DNA of 64,000 nucleotides, taken from contig OY740769.1 in assembly GCA_963513935.1 (NCBI GenBank), positions 75,550,261-75,614,260 on the forward strand, in the 5' to 3' direction. Shown piece by piece: positions 37,989 through 50,665 of the stretch. Positions within the stretch are counted from its first letter, which is position 1; each line of letters starts with the position of its first letter. The DNA is from Aphrophora alni (lineage: Eukaryota; Arthropoda; Insecta; Hemiptera; Aphrophoridae). The notes beneath the pieces were generated by a model. That model ran no database searches and was not told the origin of the DNA. It worked only from the letters and a program-made list of their open reading frames with translations. Made by a program: the position numbers and the translations under genes.

Positions 37989-39848
37989 TTATATTTCGTC
38001 GTCTTTCTGTTCGGGTATAGGTTGATGATATGGCTTTAATAATGATACGTGGTAGGGACCATAAATTTTCTGGTGATCGTCGACTAAGGTGTAGGTGGAT
38101 TTTCCAATTCTTTTATGTATTTTCAACGGTCCGACATAGATGGTAAAGAGTTTGGCAGTTTCTCCGTAGCATAAGCTTGATTGTGGGAACGATTTTAGTA
38201 ATACTAATTCATCCTCCTTAAAAGTTGTAATTTTGTGGGATGAGTTGAATTTTGCAGCACGTTTGTCTTGGATATTTCGAATTTTGGTTTTAGTTATTTC
38301 TAATTTTTGCTGAAGGGGAATCTGTTTTTTAAAAGGGCTTTGGATTACTTCTGTCCAAAATCGTTTGTCGGTTATGTTTAGCTGTAGTTCGTTTGGGGTA
38401 AAGCTGGTCGTCTCATGTCGGACTTCATTTAGGAAATCGTTTATAGTTTGTATGTAGCTTGACCAATTTTTGTGGTTGTTAGAGCAATATGTCCTTAAAC
38501 AACGTTTGATCTCTCTAATTGGACGCTCTGCCATGTTGGACATCGGATGGTGGACTGGGTTTAAGATATGTTTGATGTTATTTTCTCTTAATTTGTTGGT
38601 CCATATATTGCTCTTGAATTGGGTTCCGTGATCTGACAAAATTTTGATTGGTTTTCCGCAAGTTGGTATGTAATCATTAAACATTCTGTCTGTTATGGCT
38701 TGTGATGTGGCTCTTTTTAGGTTATATAATTTGACAAATTTCGTGAAGGTGTCCAGAATTATAAAAATATATTGCACGCCTCCTTTGCTTCTCGGGAGCG
38801 GTCCTATTAAATCTGTGGCTAGTAGGTCGCCTTTTCTGCTGCTTTTGACTCCACTGGTCTCGCCGTATAAAGGATGGTTATTGTACTTGCATTTCTGGCA
38901 GGTGTCGCAGGTTATTAGTAATTTTTTAATACATCTGGCCATATCCTTAAATATAAAATCTTCCTGGAGTATGGTTAGGCATTTTTTCGCACCGCAGTGT
39001 AAGTAATACTGGTGGCATTCCCAAATTAAATTATTTATCAGTTTTCTTGGTACTACGATTAGCCATGACTCGTTGTGTTTTTGATATAGGGTATCGTTGT
39101 GTATCTTGAATCGTTGATTTTGCGTGCTATTTTCATCTTTGTTATAATTTTGTGCTTTTAAATAATTTTGTTTTAGGTCTAAATCGTTTCGTTGTAATTG
39201 GGGAAGGTTCTTAAGATTTTCTAAAAGTTCGAAATTATATTGTCTGTTTAGATTTGCCACTATTAGTTCTGAGGGGTTGTTTATGGGACTCTCTATGTTT
39301 TCGTCTGTTCTTATTCTGCTGAGGAGATCAGCTAAAGTATTGTCTGCTCCTTTGCAATGTACAATTTCGAAATGGTAATCTTGTAAGGCAAGGATCCACC
39401 GTGTTAGTCTTGCGTTTAATAATTTGCATGTTTTCAAAAAGGTTAACGCTTTGTGATCTGTGATGACTGTAAGTTTTGCGTTCAGAATGTAGTGTCGTAC
39501 CTTTTGTATACAGTATACTACGGCCAATAGTTCCTTTTCTGTAGTAGTGTACTTGAGTTCGCATTTCTTTAGAGTCTTGGATATAAATAGTATAGCCCTT
39601 TTATTGTTGTCCTTATCAATTTGGAATAAATGTCCTCCTATGGCAATATCGGAGCTGTCGGTCTGTAGGTAGTACGGTTGGTCGGGTATGGGATGGCTTA
39701 AGACATTGGTTTGTAAAAATAATTTTTTAATCTCTTGAAAGGTTTGTTCTTCCTTATGGGTCCAGTTAAATTTCACCTTTTTGGATGTTAATTTCATCAA
39801 AGGTTGCACTGTTTTTGCATAATTGTCAACAAATTTATTGTAATAATT

Positions 39849-39856
39849 GATGCCCC
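39849..39856 (-). other. Single-base deletion breaking pol
   Basis: Before this point the RT frame reads KRFLGA; one base further on, the sequence reads the expected INYYNKFVDNY of the RT/RNase H connection in the next frame. The G4 run on the sense strand is a likely place for a polymerase or sequencing slip. It is either a real mutation or a consensus error. Confidence 0.8.
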
Positions 39857-41445
39857 TAGGAAGCGTTTTAGTTCTTTCCTAGTGGTTGGGGAGGGAAACT
39901 TTTGGAAACACTTTATTTTTTCTAAGTCGGGTTCTAAACCTTTTGTCGTCAAATAATACCCTAGGAACGGTACTTTGTCCCTACAAAAGATGGATTTAGA
40001 CAAGTTGACGGTCATGTTTGCATCCTTTAGCTTTTCGAAAACCTTTTCTAAGTGTTGGAGGTGTGTTGTGAAGTTTGGGGAAGCAATGCATATATCGTCT
40101 ATATATACTAACGAAAAGTTCTCGATACTATTTCTGAACACTCGGTCTAAAGCTCTCACAAGCGCGGCTTGTGATGTTGATAGGCCGAAAGGGGTGACAA
40201 TATACTGGTAGACTCTACCTCGGAACTGGAATGCTGTATAAGGCCTGGAGTCGGGTTCTAGTTGGACTTGCCAGTACGAGGATGTTAGATCTAGTGTCGT
40301 CAGCCATTTAGAGTCGGTCGCTTTGGCCAATAACTCGTTTACACTCCTGTTGCATTCGTAGTCGGGCGTTATTAGGGAGTTTATTCTTCTCATGTCTAGA
40401 CATACCCTTAAGTTGCCAGTTTTCTTCTTCACTATGATTATAGGGTTGATGAATGTGCTGTTGGACGGTTCTATTATATTGTTTTCAAGCATATCGTTTA
40501 TCTCCTGCTCGACTGCGCTTTGCAGGTTTATAGGGATGGGATAGCTCTGGGCTCTATAATTGTCTGGTCGTTCTACGTGGATATGGTGTTGGTATTTGTT
40601 GCATCTCCCTGGTTTGTCGGAGAATATTTCTTTGTACCTGCATACTAAATTGGCCATTTGTATTTGTTGATCATAATTTAAATTTTCATTTGCCTTAAAC
40701 ATATCTATTATTTCACTGAGTTGATTATTTTCATTTTTATAATTACTTATTGGAGTTTCAATATTATTTTCATACTTTATATCATCGTAGCATACCATTC
40801 TGCATTTTGTTCCTTCGTTTTCTTCACAGTCTAACTTCAATTGCAATATTTCGCTCTTTGCGTTAATTATTTTAATTGTATTGTCGTCGAAGTTTAAATC
40901 CATCTTCATATTACTTATCGTGTCTATCCCAAAAATACATTCTTTAATCAAATATGGTACAATCACACACTGTACATCGAACTCGAATTGTTTTATTTCT
41001 GCTTTTAGCATAACTACTTGTGAAATTCGTTTAGATTTATTATTTAAGGCGGTTGTTATGAAAGTATTGCTGACAGGTAATTGTTCAAAATGGCCTAATT
41101 TATTTTTATTATTTATGAACCACGTCTCTGATAAACAAGTAATGTTGCTACCTGTATCGAAGAGGGTATTGGTGTTAATTCCATTTAGTTTCACGTTGAT
41201 GACCGGACATTTGTAAATTGTAGGTGGCTCGTTGTTTCCGTCGTCTTCTTCTTGTAGGAGGAATTCTCCATTACAATATAAATTCGATATAATAACTTCG
41301 TCTTTGTGTTGCTGTCCTTCTTCGGTTTCTGGCCTATTTCCGATTTTACGTTTAATTTCTTGCACTGGAGTGGTTGGTGGATTGCTGAAGTCCCCTTCTT
41401 CTTCAGAATCACACGTGTAGCCATAGACTTCATTTTGTTTTTGAC

Positions 41446-43143
41446 CTAAACCAGTGCGTTGGCGTTTAACGCGGTCTGATTAGGGTCGATTTCGGGTTCA
41501 GAAGCAGGTTTGGTTAGTGTGGGTGGCCTGGTAGTGGTGGCGATCATCTGGCAGACCTTTTGTTGTTCCCTTATTGGATATACTGTTTCTCGCTGCTGTT
41601 GGTATGCTGGTCGGCTTTGTTGATGGAAGTTTGTTGGTATAGGACCTGGTTGTCTGTCGTAAGTAATCCTAGATGTGTATCTGGTGTTGTTGTACATGTG
41701 TTGTCCATTGTGGTATGCAGGTCTTTGGGTTGGCTGTTCTCCAGTTTGGTTTCTGTAAGGGCGGTTTCTGTAATTTTGAGTGGTGTCGTTCTGCAGTGTA
41801 TTCCGGTAGGATGGGCCTCGGTTGTTGTATTGATTGTTGTTGTTGCGTTGGAATAATTGGTGTTGTCGAGCTGTCGTTGTAGTGCTTGCTCCTTCTCTGG
41901 GATTGGCGGTGTTTCTGCGGCGTATCTCAGCGTTTGCTTCCTCGGTATCTTCCCGCTGTAACAAGTCTGCGAATTCCTTTATTGAGGTTATGTTTTGCAC
42001 TCGTTGGGCATCCTGAATCCTTCTATCGAAGTGTTCCACAAGCGTCGCTATAATATCTTCCTCTGGAGGCTGGGGAATCATAGACTTCATAGTTAATACT
42101 CGTTCGATAAAATATTCACTTCTAGTGAGTTTGCCTCCTGGTCGGTATTGTTCGTACTCGAGTTTCTGTCGTGATCCTTTTTGGATGTCCCTGTTCCAGA
42201 ACTTAGCAAGGAATTCGTCGCTAAACTGCTGGAAATTTGAAATGTCGTTCTTTATCAGCTGCCACCATCGGCTCGCACTTCCCTCTAGGCTGTTCTCAAT
42301 AATATCGAAGAGGCAGTCCTGTTGATCGCCGGGCTGTCCTATTTTCCGGGTTGTTAGGCGTTCGTAGTATCTGTTTAACCTGTATAAATAATCATTCGGG
42401 TTTGATTGTCTTCCATTGAATTTAGGTAATATGGGGTTAATTGAATTGCTAATATCGTGTCCGGTAGCTCCACAGGTTACAGTTATTGGTGGTAGGCTGT
42501 TATTATTATTGTTATTTTTAGGGATTTCTGCTATTAAATTTTGTACTTCTTGGATTACGTTATTTTTGTTGGCCTCGATTCTTTGATTTATCAAAATTTC
42601 CTGTCTGGCTAGAGATTCGTCTAAAAGTTGGCTATTGATAGTGGTGTCTAATTTAGTTTCCAATTCATTTTTTTTCTGGCTATTATTGTGGATAGTTTGC
42701 TTAATATCGACCAGTTTTTCAGTAAATTTGTCTTCGACATGGCTGATTTGTATGGCTATACCTTCTTTTAGCCATACAATTTTCTGTCGTTCAATTTCGG
42801 ATTAAACCTCTTGAAAATTTTGTTTTAAGTTTTGTTGAATTTCGGTTTGAGCTAATTTTAATTTCTCTTCTAAATTTTGGCCTAAACTTAGTTGCATTTT
42901 GTCTATCAAAGAAGTTATTTGTTCTAATAGGTTAGGTGTGGTAGTGCTTTGTGTTTCCATTTGTAGGTGGTGGTCTATATTTGTAGGGTCTACACTAATT
43001 TCGGTTTCCCTATCTATCGGCTCAGTTGTCTCAATGGGGTTTGGTTGTCTAAGGATGGCTAATTGACTTTCCCTAGCCTTCTCGGTTTGTGTAATGTTAG
43101 GCCTCAAGTTATAGATTTGTTGTTGTTCTTCAGAAGGATTCAT
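41446..43143 (-). pseudogene. gag: gypsy gag with one in-frame stop
   Basis: ATG at 43141-43143 begins MNPSEEQQQIYNLRPN. The first 113 codons end at TAA (42802-42804). The same frame continues without a break (SEIERQKIVWLKEG) to a TAG at 41446, so Gag would be about 565 residues. The N-terminal third is rich in Gln/Glu and predicted helical. The middle (FNGRQSNPNDYLYRLNRYYE; WWQLIKNDISNFQQFSDEF) resembles the capsid region of Ty3/gypsy Gag proteins. The C-terminal 130 residues are Asn/Gln/Arg/Tyr-rich with no CCHC knuckle, as in several insect gypsy lineages, where basic residues may bind RNA. The TAA lies where a Gln or Lys codon would fit. Confidence 0.9.
41464..41470 (-). promoter_or_regulatory. 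Candidate -1 ribosomal frameshift site GTTAAAC
   Basis: On the sense strand, gag codons read G|TTA|AAC at this heptamer and the -1 frame (GTT|AAA) is the pol frame. The pol frame has a TAA only 10-12 bases upstream (41480-41482) and the gag stop is 18 bases downstream, so the switch must occur in this short overlap. GUUAAAC is a known functional slippery sequence in an arterivirus. I did not establish a downstream stem or pseudoknot. Confidence 0.65.
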
Positions 43144-43402
43144 TTTATTTAAAATTGTAGGTAAGTATCAGTTATTATAGTTATTAGAAGGCTAATATTA
43201 CAAGTAGGCCTATAGCTTATTTGAAATTAGGTTAATCTAACAAACATAAATTTAGATCCTTAAAATTAAAATATATCACTTATAAATCTAGACTTTGATT
43301 GAGCCTAACTTAAATATATAATTAGGTTAACTAAATTTTTCGGTTAATATGCTAGTTAGTGCCAAGCTGATACGTGTAATTTCATAATACAATCATGCCA
43401 AT

Positions 43403-43416
43403 CACGTTGTGCGCCA
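43403..43416 (-). other. Primer binding site, tRNA-Lys type
   Basis: On the sense strand TGGCGCACAACGTG lies a few bases inside the 5' LTR. It matches TGGCGCCCAACGTG, complementary to the 3' end of an insect tRNA-Lys, with one mismatch. Position and direction fit minus-strand DNA priming. Confidence 0.75.
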
Positions 43417-43421
43417 ATTTT

Positions 43422-44400
43422 ATAACAAATCTTTACTTATGAATAATTTTTTAAAATTCTAAGTCTAAAATTATTAAAAATGAAAAACTAGAGATTAGTT
43501 AACAATATCACTTTAAACAGTTATTTATTAATTATTATAATACAAAATCATATTTGAAATATTTTTAATTAGTCTTTGATCTTTAGTAATTACAATTGAA
43601 ATAAATGTTCAATTCAAATGCCTCTAGGCTTAGCTCAGTCTATATAGTAAATTTATATTTAGAAATATATTTTAATTAGTTCAATTAATCTCGGGATAGG
43701 CACTCGGCTGGGATGATTGTATTATTTTATTTTTAAAAACGCATATATAAATTGTAGTGGAAGTTTATTAAATTTTGAAAAAAGAATTTAAATATTCAAG
43801 TTCTTATAATGGTTACTTAATAGTTCTAGGCCTTTAATAAGGTTCCTTTTAAATTGATAAAAAAAAAGAAAACGTTTAACTGTTATTAGACAGAATATAC
43901 CAAGTTCTGTATTAGCACTACTTTTATTCACTGTATAAAGATCAAAACAAAAACACTTATTAATTATAAAAAAACTTTGGAGGTGGGATTTTTGGCTTCT
44001 TGCTATGTCGAATGCTACAATGTTAATAATAATTTTCATAACTAAGCGGGTTTTTGTTCGTTGCGGAGGGATCTCTTCTCTGCATCGTTTGTTGAAGTGC
44101 CGATCGTCTTCCGCTGTTGTATATAGTCCTGGTATTTTATACCTTTTCTGGATATTAGGCAATTTTTGATTATACTGATATACTTTTAAATTCATATTGT
44201 TTATAATAATTCAATTTATGAGTTAATTAGTTGTTATTTAAATGGTTAAATTTTGTTTCTAATCGCGATTACAAATATCAGCTGGGCGTATATTTACTAA
44301 TTCATTCGATAGAGGCTTTGGCTTTTTTATTTTACCCTAATTTTATTTCTTCTTATTTATTAGTTTATAATGCTTAGTCTCAGATGTTATTTGTACTGTT
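43422..44400 (-). repeat. 5' LTR of gypsy element
   Basis: About 979 bp, the partner of 36424-37403. A 135-codon frame running leftwards from 44195 lies within the LTR and is taken as chance. Promoter elements for the element should be inside; I could not place a single convincing TATA/Inr pair. Confidence 0.95.
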
Positions 44401-44405
44401 ATAAT

Positions 44406-47400
44406 AATTTCAAAATTACATGGAGTTGGAGGTATGTAAATTATTTGGTAAGACGTACTTATCTGCATGTTGTTTTGAATTGTAAACTGGTCACAAATGT
44501 GAGAAATTATCAAATTTTATTGTTTTAGTTTCTACAAGCTCATTTTTTTTTTTACTTAAGTGCTATAACATATTTTGTGACCGTTTTAAAATACAAATGC
44601 CACATCTAAATACAATGTAAAAATCAATGCGACATGACGTGTCAAAATACCACATATGTCTTAAATATTTGACGCTTATTTAAAAAAAAAGTTTAAAAAA
44701 AAAGGTTTTTTTTTTTTTTTTTTAAATTGGTTCGACAAAAGAAAATAATTTACTTCTAACAAAGAACGTCTTATATTTTAAACCTGAAGAAAAGAAACAG
44801 TTTACAGGCTTTGCACACACAGCCTATAATCTTTCTCACACCTGAATACAAACACAGTTATATTTACCTCCATTTCATATCCTTCTCGAGCATCCATTTG
44901 TATTTACAAACTCACCCGTTAAGAATCTTTATATTTAAATCTAATCAATTTCAACTTCTTTAAGGGATATTATTTAGGCCAAAATTGTATAAATAATATT
45001 ATAAATATGCCAAGAATGTATAACATTACTATTAACAGTCCGATTTATTTCAAGTTATAAGATTTGCAGCATCGCAAGTCTGATTATGAGAGCCGCAGTT
45101 TGGGTTTGATATCCAACAAAGTTTAATATTAAGCCGTTTTCATGATTATAGGGAGATATTTATGGTAAATCCTTTTTTATCTGAAATCTAAGAAAATTAT
45201 ATTCGTACAAAATACAGCTGGCATTAAACTGTATGAAGTGTTTGTTCATGAATGTATTAGTAAATGTTAGTAATGAAACTCAATTATCTTATGATATAAG
45301 TAAGTTTGTTGATAGTTTATTTTGGAAATTCTATACATTTACGAGAAAATATTAACTTGTTCCTTACACACATGCTAATGATCAATATTTTACAAACAAA
45401 CGTTACTTCCAGTCATTTTTGTTAGCTGCATGATGGAGGTTTGTACATTTTTGCTTGTCTTTCTTCTGATTCCATTTAAATTACCCAAATTAAAAAAAAA
45501 TCTTTGTTTCACAGTTTCAATGAGTTTTTCTTTATCTTAAATTTTAAATACAGACATATTTTACAAGTAATCTATCCAGTCCAATGTTATCACAATATAG
45601 ACTTGAAAGCATAGCTTTACGTCTGCAACATATTTATTTCAGTAAGACAAAGTTCATGTAATGTACATATAACAAGTGAACCTAAACCTAGTCATTGAAA
45701 CGTATTCTAGTTCCATTTAAAGTGTTTGTTGTGGAACTCTGAACTATTACATTCATTTTCTTTCGGCATTTTATTATTTTTTTCGTTTAGTTTTAGAGAA
45801 AGCAGTGAACATTTCAATCAAAAATTTTTATTACATGATTTTTAAATTATTTATGCCACCAAACCTTTCTTCCTCAAATTTTTACTAATAGGAAATGCAC
45901 GTGAAAACTGAAAATAATAGTATTAGGTTATTTATATACACCCAATAACAACATATTTTTATACAATTAGGAAATTAGAGAAAAATATGCAGTGTAATTA
46001 TTCATGATAGGCTAGTAGAAGAGATATTTAAAATTTTGAATTGTAAGAAAAACACGTCATTTTTATTGGACGTAACGAAGCTTACACTTTTTTGAACTAA
46101 CCCAAAACTATTGGAGGTTAAACATTTATTTTAGAAATTGGAATTTATAATGAGTAATTTTAGTTGAATGTACTGAGAGTGTTGTTAAATAAAAGTGCAG
46201 AACATCGAATTCAAAATCTTTTATAATGTTTCAAATATTGATATAATTTTTTTTTTTAAATGTGAGATGTCGTTTTACAAATAACATTAATCACGTAAGA
46301 AGTATTTAATTGAAAAAAAAATTATTATTCCATAAATTATAATACTCATGTTACACTACGTGAGCCATGTTTTAAGTTTTATAAACACTTTATGATTACA
46401 ACGTATACTTGTAGGACAGTTTTTATTTTATCATCAGTTAGTTGTGAAGTCCTTTAAAAAACTTGTAAAGTTATCTAGTTTTTCAACATATCAAAGTTAT
46501 GTAATTATATATATTTAAAAAAAAACTCAAATTAAAGCTTTCATTTTAAAAGGAAAATTTACATATAATGGACATTTATGAATTTCACTTCGTCTCGTTT
46601 AAGAAAAAAAATTCTAATTTTATTTATTTTATCTTTTTTATAGCCTTGAAAATCATCAAACATGATCTGATAGAAAAAGGAATTTATATGTTTCATCTTC
46701 TTTTCACTTTGTGAATATAATTAACAAGAAATTAATAGTCTTTAGTTATTCTGGGGCACGTTTTCAAACAAATTTATGCGTCGCTGGAGAATTAGGCTTT
46801 GAAATGTATTCACCGCGGTAAGATAGTGCTATATATTAAATGATAATATTTATTACAGTCGATATACAGGGTGTACCATAAAATATGTACAATTATTTAT
46901 TAGAGGTGATATTTGTGTAATCAACAGTACATAACACGACTGGTCAAGGGGTTTGGATCAAAAAATTCTAAAAATAACTATTGTAATTACTAGTATATCC
47001 ATATAAATATATGAATTTGATAACTTATCAATTTCTTGGTCTAGGATAAGGCGAGTGCATAGCTTTATTTCTAACGAAATTAATTTAAAAATTACCAGTC
47101 TGTGGGAAGAACACTAAAATAATGAGTTTATGAGCAGCCAAAAAGTTGAATTCGATAAAACGTGATATCCCTCAATTATAACAAGTTCTATCAAATGACA
47201 TTTTAAAATTTGTTAGCATTTTTTAAAATGATAACAAATATATCTTTAATAAACCGTGAAACCTATCTTAAGTGCCACGTTTGACTGAAATACAAATATA
47301 ATTCGTTTAATTAAATTTTTTTTTACTGGATTTTTTATTATTTCTGTGATTTTATTACTTGTATAAAACATACCAAAAGTGAGTTAAAAGAGCTAAATCC

Positions 47401-50400
47401 TAACAATATACCACTTGAATAAGGAAGCACTGTGTTAATTTGATTAGCAGTCGTATTATTTGCATGTTTTTTTTTTAATTGTCCCAAAATAATCTAAGTT
47501 ACAAACTACTATTGTCATGTTAAAAAGTGGAAACTGCAATATACTATGGAGATTGAATCCAATCTTAGATTAGCCATAATAATACGTCTATGAAGGAAGT
47601 TATACTTCAGACACAATACGTTTATTATTACCTTTCAATAACACATCTTTACCCTTTCTTCTGATAAACATTTAACTTAAAGATGTTTGCACGTGTCTAA
47701 TTTACTTGATAAATAGGAGACGTTTAACAGACTAAAATAAGGTTTTAGTGGGTCTTTCATATTTTTACTGCATTTTACGTATGTCTGTACGATTGACATT
47801 TAAACATTTAAACTTCGGTTTATAACAAACGTGCAACTTTATGTGACAAAAAAATAAAAATGTAGGAGATACAAATTCTTTTGACGTTTTATTATGAAAT
47901 ATACATATTATATGTCAGTATAATAATTTGGTAAAAATTATATTAAATAATTATAAATAATTTTAACAATAGCTAGCAAATGATACAGTATAAACATTTT
48001 TATTTATTTTAATATGTAAAAGAGACAGGTAATTGAATTTGTTTGTAAATTAAATTTTTCTTACTTATTTTACTTAATGCCTACAACGTTTCGTATGCTG
48101 TAGATTCAAACGTTTCCGATATAAGAAGTCGAAAACTATTGTACATTTTATTACTGTCACAACTTCTTTCCAATCATGAACACTTTGCACACGTTCTGGG
48201 CAAGGAATAAATACTTCTTAAAATATGGATCTTGCATACTGTCATAATGTTTATAAATGAAAACTACGAAACTATGTTTATATATGAAATATGCATACCT
48301 CTATGTCAAATGTCTAAGCTGTCCTAAATGTTTTATTATTTAATTAGGCTTATAACGTAAAGAAATCAACTTCCCACAGTAAAGGATTTAAATAATATTA
48401 TAGACTTTCTAAAATCGAAAGGTTATATCTTTTTCAAACTCGGGTCTTTGTAGTCTCTTGAATGTTCTGTAACACCTTCCAATAATATAGAAACCTTCAA
48501 AAACAAATTTTAGGAAGCACTAATCTTTTAATACCTTCAGTTGTTTAATCATTCTTTACGTACTGAACAAGAATGTTTGTCAGCTATTTATGAATATAAA
48601 TCAATAGTAGTACGCCCTATCAAATGCAACATAAAGTTTTTGGAAGTTTGGAAAATCCATAAATATATAAATGTTAACTAAGACAACAAATGGTTCTTGT
48701 TGACTACGCCTGAGGCGGGTTACTCACGTTAAAAGTCCTTAGCTAATACAGGATTGTTCGTTATAGGTACTTTTAAATAAATGGTACTAATATATATTTA
48801 CCAACTAGTTCTTAACAACTCAAATTTTATTTGAAATACCAGAGATGTATAAAAAACAAAGAGATAAAATTATTTGTGAACAAGTGAGATTCTGAGGTAA
48901 CATGATATATATAGCTTATTATATTTATGTGACAAATATTAAGGGGAGAAACGGAAGATCTAAATACAAAATGAATTAAAGCTGCCTGTTTAATTAGAAC
49001 AAAGGTTGCCGTGTGTGATGAATTTCAATCAACCTATCCCTGACTCAAGGAATTGTTAATCATGTGTCCTATGCTTTTAAGTTAAGTAGTGAACACTTTA
49101 AATTAGCATCTGCCTTAATATAGTTAGCATATATCTCTAAGGGATTAAAGCATAGATCTATCTAAGTCTGAATAATGGTGGAGTCAAGTGATCGATTATA
49201 ACTTAATAAAAATATGCTGATAGGGAAATGTTACTTTACATAAAGTAAAATAATTCCTCTTTGATTTTTAAAATATGATATTGTAATTATTAAACTAAAA
49301 CTTATCCATTTGTCCATTTGGCTCACAAATATTTTTAATTTTGTCCATTTACCCGAGTCAATCAGTTCTGTCCATATTCCTGCACGCTAAAATGTTGATA
49401 GGATTGATCAAAATAAAAAATTTAAAACATTATTGGGAATTGATTTTAATTAAGTTATTGAGAAAATGTAAAATAAGGAGCATACATTTGGTTGTGAATA
49501 AAACAGAATTTAGTCGGTTTGTAATTTATAAATATTTATTTGAAATTTAGAAAAGTCCCAAAGTAAAAATAAATAAAAATACGCAAAGAGAATACTTATA
49601 ATTAGGCCCAAAGTGACAAAGTCGTACCATAAACGACTTAGTAATAACGTTTAGTAATGAGAATTAAACCCACAAATATTTCACTCTACTCCAAAAACAG
49701 CCTTCTTGAGGTTATTACTAATTATCTAATATGTAAACTACTATTAACAATTTATATCACCTTAATAAATTATTAACGCACAGTAAAACAGAAAATCACT
49801 ATTGGACTCGGCCTAACATTACGAAGGACGAAACATTAAATTGCGAATTTACATTTAGGCAGATAACTAATCAACAATATCCCCCTCCACAAAATATCTG
49901 TCTCTCCATGAATGGATAATAATTTGGCAGTGAAAATAGGTTTTTATATATTTCCGAGCATTCTGAAAAATGTGACCAGGTACATAAGATGCCCATCAGT
50001 TGGTTCAAAGATTACACAGTGCGGAGTTTCACAGATCCTGTGTTCGCAGTTCCATCTTTCAGTGTCAGTGAACTCCCTAATATCTTAGTTACTTGTTCAA
50101 GAATCGAAAAAACTCGAACGTTTACGACCACTAAGTGAAGCCTCAAGATATGTTATATGTCTTGAGTTGTCATACCTATTTAAGTGTTTAAATATTTTTG
50201 TAATGTTTGAAAGAAATAAGTGTGTTTGTTCCGCTAGATATGACCAAGATTGCTCAGCCAATATTTAAAAACGTTAAATATTATAGTGTGCAATAGGTTA
50301 GGATATGTAGTGACACGCCACACCTTTGTCATCGTTAAGGCTAAATTATATTGTTGTAAAGATAGAAATTTAGTTATATTTAATTGTCAATTTTTTTTGT

Positions 50401-50610
50401 AGTTTAAACTCATAGTAAATAAATAAGGAACAGCGAGAGAGATAATACTGAAGAAGCCCGCGGTAAGAACAGGTTCCAAGTGCGCGAGGTAACAGACTGT
50501 CCGTTGCCATTCGGTAGCCAGAAAGTGTAGACCTAAACTTACTTTTAATATGATGTGTATGTTTTGTGTAAATAATTTTAGTGTTTGACAACCTCGGTTG
50601 AGTAATGTAA
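44406..50610. other. AT-rich non-coding stretch
   Basis: No gene seen. ACAGGGTGTACC at 46866-46877 looks like a mariner-type terminal repeat, but I found no partner end. Otherwise only homopolymer runs (for example T18 near 44706) and chance frames. Confidence 0.45.
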
Positions 50611-50665
50611 TTTTGTTGTTTCTGAAGATGGGATTAAAGTCCCGAAACGCGTTACTAATACAAAA
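50611..50665 (+). ncRNA. Hammerhead-ribozyme-like motif
   Basis: CTGAAGA (50622-50628) fits the CUGANGA core (position 7 is free). Stem II is GGGAT/GTCCC (50630-50634 / 50639-50643; four Watson-Crick pairs plus a T-G) with loop TAAA. GAAA follows at 50644-50647. Then ACGCGT (50647-50652) is fully self-complementary and is followed by T (50653), the arrangement seen in dimeric hammerheads with a very short stem III. A distal stem I can form between TTTTGT (50611-50616) and ACAAAA (50660-50665) across an internal loop. Known homes are Penelope-like elements and retrozymes; no RT is nearby. All core bases are present, so this is the better of the two sites. Confidence 0.45.

Larger units (their letters stand above)
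37989..41470 (-). pseudogene. pol: gypsy pol: protease, reverse transcriptase, RNase H, integrase (one frameshift lesion)
   Basis: Read in the -1 frame relative to gag; the frame is open from about 41479, and a GTG at 41365 is only an internal codon. Aspartic protease active site LFDTGSNITCL lies about 70 codons after that GTG. RT motifs follow: RVCLDMRRIN, TLDLTSSYWQVQL, TPFGL and the catalytic YIDD, about 424 codons after the GTG. RNase H keeps its acidic residues (LQTDSSD, TTEKELLAV, ITDHKAL, ADLLSR). Integrase has an HHCC zinc site (ECHQYYLHC ... CDTCQKC) and a DDE core (ATDLIGPL, LSDHGTQF, MAERPIREIKR). The C-terminus ends KDDEI at 37989. Between RT and RNase H one base appears to be missing in GGGGCATC (39849-39856), so the frame ending at 39797 and the one starting about 39850 overlap. 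All catalytic residues are intact. No env follows. Confidence 0.93.
36424..44400 (-). mobile_element. Ty3/gypsy LTR retrotransposon, full length, recently inserted
   Basis: About 8 kb between two near-identical LTRs, transcribed leftwards. Order along the minus strand: 5' LTR, primer binding site, gag, slippery site, pol (protease, RT, RNase H, integrase), short untranslated tail, 3' LTR. RNase H before integrase is the Ty3/gypsy order. There is no envelope frame. A candidate 5-bp target duplication ATAAT lies at 36419-36423 and 44401-44405. It is ambiguous because the bases adjacent to the internal LTR boundary on the left (37404-37408) are also ATAAT. Exact ends are therefore uncertain by about 5 bp. 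Two lesions (gag stop, pol missing base) prevent a full-length Gag-Pol from this copy as read. Confidence 0.95.

Noticed and set aside
41560..42016. Cys/Val-rich plus-strand frames opposite gag
   Set aside because: Antisense shadows of the Asn/Gln/Arg-rich Gag C-terminus.
43788..44195. 135-codon frame in the right gypsy LTR (shorter frame in the left LTR)
   Set aside because: Lies wholly within an LTR, is altered by the one-base LTR difference, and shows no domain.
36419..44405. ATAAT as a firm gypsy target duplication
   Set aside because: The bases next to the internal edge of the left LTR are also ATAAT, so the match may be part of the LTR; kept only as a candidate.
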